Positions 9,392-10,376 of a stretch of 10,376 nt of DNA are shown here, piece by piece (position 1 is the first letter of the stretch; each line of letters opens with the position of its first letter). The stretch spans positions 1 to 10,376 of the forward strand of contig JAUHWE010000110.1 of NCBI GenBank assembly GCA_030424825.1, given 5' to 3'. The notes under the pieces are model-generated. The model saw nothing but the letters and a program-made list of their open reading frames with translations, ran no database searches and was not told the DNA's origin. The DNA comes from Verrucomicrobiia bacterium (lineage in GTDB: Bacteria; Verrucomicrobiota; Verrucomicrobiia; Opitutales; Opitutaceae). The position numbers and the translations under genes are program-made.

Positions 9392-9805
9392 ATGAAATTG
9401 ACCGTGAAACTCGAATACGCCTGCCGGGCTTTGGCGCAATTAGCGAAGCGATTTGAACAGGCTGACGTTTCAAGCATCGAGGAGCTTGCCAGCGTGGAAC
9501 GGATTCCCGCGAAGTATCTGGCCCAGATCTTGAGCGAACTCCGCAATGGTGGACTGGTCGAGAGCCGACGAGGCAAGCAAGGGGGCTATCTGCTCGCGAA
9601 AGCCCCGGATCAAGTCACGCTCTATGAGGTGGTTGCATTGATCGAAGGCGATATGATCTCTGAGAATGCCAAGTCGGTCGGGGATTCCGGGGAAGCCGTT
9701 GCGAAAGCATGGAGCGAGATTCAAGAGCGCTTTGAAGAGAGTGCTCGCGGGATTACGCTGGCGGATCTAGCGGTGGGCGAAAGCCAGGAGATGTATTACA
9801 TTTAG
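9392..9805 (+). CDS. Rrf2-family transcriptional regulator without the Fe-S cysteine triad
   Basis: This 137-residue protein is a likely dimeric DNA-binding repressor or activator of the Rrf2 family. It starts MKLTVKLEYACRAL, the usual Rrf2 opening helix, followed by a winged helix-turn-helix: SSIEELASVERIPAKYLAQI (28-47), then LRNGGLVESRRGKQGGYLLA (50-69) containing the RGxxGGYxLA signature. The effector region (about 85-125) has no cysteine, whereas IscR, NsrR and RirA use three there to hold an iron-sulfur cluster. The only Cys is residue 11. It may therefore sense through a partner protein, as CymR does with CysK, or through another ligand. ATG9392 is chosen because the family N-terminus begins there; the in-frame start at 9326 adds unrelated sequence. 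It is divergent from gyrB and 62 bp upstream of a COG1579 gene that may be co-transcribed. Its target genes cannot be told. Confidence 0.88.
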   Translation: MKLTVKLEYACRALAQLAKRFEQADVSSIEELASVERIPAKYLAQILSELRNGGLVESRRGKQGGYLLAKAPDQVTLYEVVALIEGDMISENAKSVGDSGEAVAKAWSEIQERFEESARGITLADLAVGESQEMYYI

Positions 9806-9867
9806 AAAATCGGGATCGAAGCGCCTTGACGCTTTGAAATATTAAACCTCCAATCACGTTTAGATAT

Positions 9868-10376
9868 ATGGCCACCGATTGCACCACCAGCCTGCTGATC
9901 CTCCAGGATCGGGATATGAACTTGCAGCGGATCGAACGCGACTTGGCCAATTTGCCATTGGAACGAGCGTCCACCCAACAGAAGATTGCGGATTTGGAGG
10001 CAGAGATCGAAGCGGGCAAGCAGCGTGTCAAAGAACTCGAGGTGCGCGGAAAGCTGATCGAAACCGAGATGGGTGAGGTCGAAGAACAAGCGCTCAAGTA
10101 CAAGAACCAACAGCTTCTGGTTAAGAAGAACGAGGAGTATCAAGCCCTGACCCACGAGATCGAGCTGACTCAGTCGAAGGTGTCCGACCTCGAGGAAAAG
10201 GAAATTGAACTCCTCTACGAATTGGATGAGCTCCGTAAAAAACAGGCTGAAGAAGAGGCGGTTTGCCGCGAAAAAATTGAGGTGGAAAAGCGTTTTCTGG
10301 GACGGTTAGACGAGAAGGAAGCGAATTTGAAGGGTGAAATCGACGCAGCCAAGCAAGCGCTGGCTGATGTCGAAGC
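9868..10376 (+). CDS. COG1579-type coiled-coil zinc-ribbon protein (N-terminal part, runs off the window)
   Basis: An open frame from ATG9868 to the window end encodes 169 residues with no stop. It is almost wholly charged coiled coil. The N-terminal LLILQDRDMNLQRIERDLANLP (9-30) and the block VKKNEEYQALTHEIEL (85-100) are characteristic of the COG1579 family. Those proteins form a long helical hairpin followed by a C4 zinc ribbon (zf-RING_7), which would lie beyond the window. Family members have been linked to nucleic-acid handling or to secretion and flagellar functions in some lineages, but the role here is unknown. The family is usually about 230-250 residues, so roughly two-thirds is visible. 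No Shine-Dalgarno precedes the start; the sequence before it has CCTCC, the complement of one. It lies 62 bp after the Rrf2 gene with no strong terminator between, so an operon is possible. Confidence 0.8.
   Translation, partial: MATDCTTSLLILQDRDMNLQRIERDLANLPLERASTQQKIADLEAEIEAGKQRVKELEVRGKLIETEMGEVEEQALKYKNQQLLVKKNEEYQALTHEIELTQSKVSDLEEKEIELLYELDELRKKQAEEEAVCREKIEVEKRFLGRLDEKEANLKGEIDAAKQALADVE

Noticed and set aside
9819..9834. Small hairpin AAGCG...CGCTT after the Rrf2 stop as a terminator
   Set aside because: Only a 5-bp stem and no T-tract; too weak to call.

Overview
The window looks like chromosomal DNA from a Gram-negative bacterium. The gene repertoire fits the Verrucomicrobiota, probably the Opitutae/Puniceicoccales side. 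This placement is an inference from protein style: BBP2-like outer-membrane porins with a C-terminal Phe, a long GyrB with the Gram-negative TOPRIM insertion, and an Rrf2 regulator beside a COG1579 zinc-ribbon coiled-coil protein. It was not tested by a search. None of the seven visible start codons has a convincing Shine-Dalgarno sequence, so starts were chosen by family length, signal peptides and spacing.

Region 1 (1-954, + strand) is the 3' end of a urea ABC-transporter operon: the tail of urtD, complete urtE, then a hairpin/T-tract terminator. Region 2 (955-1510) has no recognisable gene. It carries a 157-bp element with near-perfect terminal inverted repeats and a central hairpin, which looks like a MITE or other non-autonomous repeat. 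Region 3 (1452-3735, - strand) holds two tandem, closely related 314-residue outer-membrane porins. Each has its own terminator, and both share an identical 15-nt block at the same distance from the start codon. Region 4 (3719-4124) is a gene-free gap with several inverted repeats, including a dyad about 90 bp upstream of the second porin. Region 5 (4125-9165, - strand) is gyrB followed by gyrA, 46 bp apart, encoding both subunits of DNA gyrase. Region 6 (9166-10376) begins with a divergent intergenic region. It is followed on the + strand by an Rrf2-family regulator without the usual Fe-S cysteine triad, and by the start of a COG1579 gene that runs off the window.

The gyrase pair sets DNA supercoiling, the urt genes power urea import across the inner membrane, and the porins probably form outer-membrane channels. 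Most of the window is ordinary. No clearly new multi-gene system is visible. The best leads are the inverted-repeat element, the conserved porin leader block with the dyad upstream of one porin, and the cysteine-poor Rrf2 protein.
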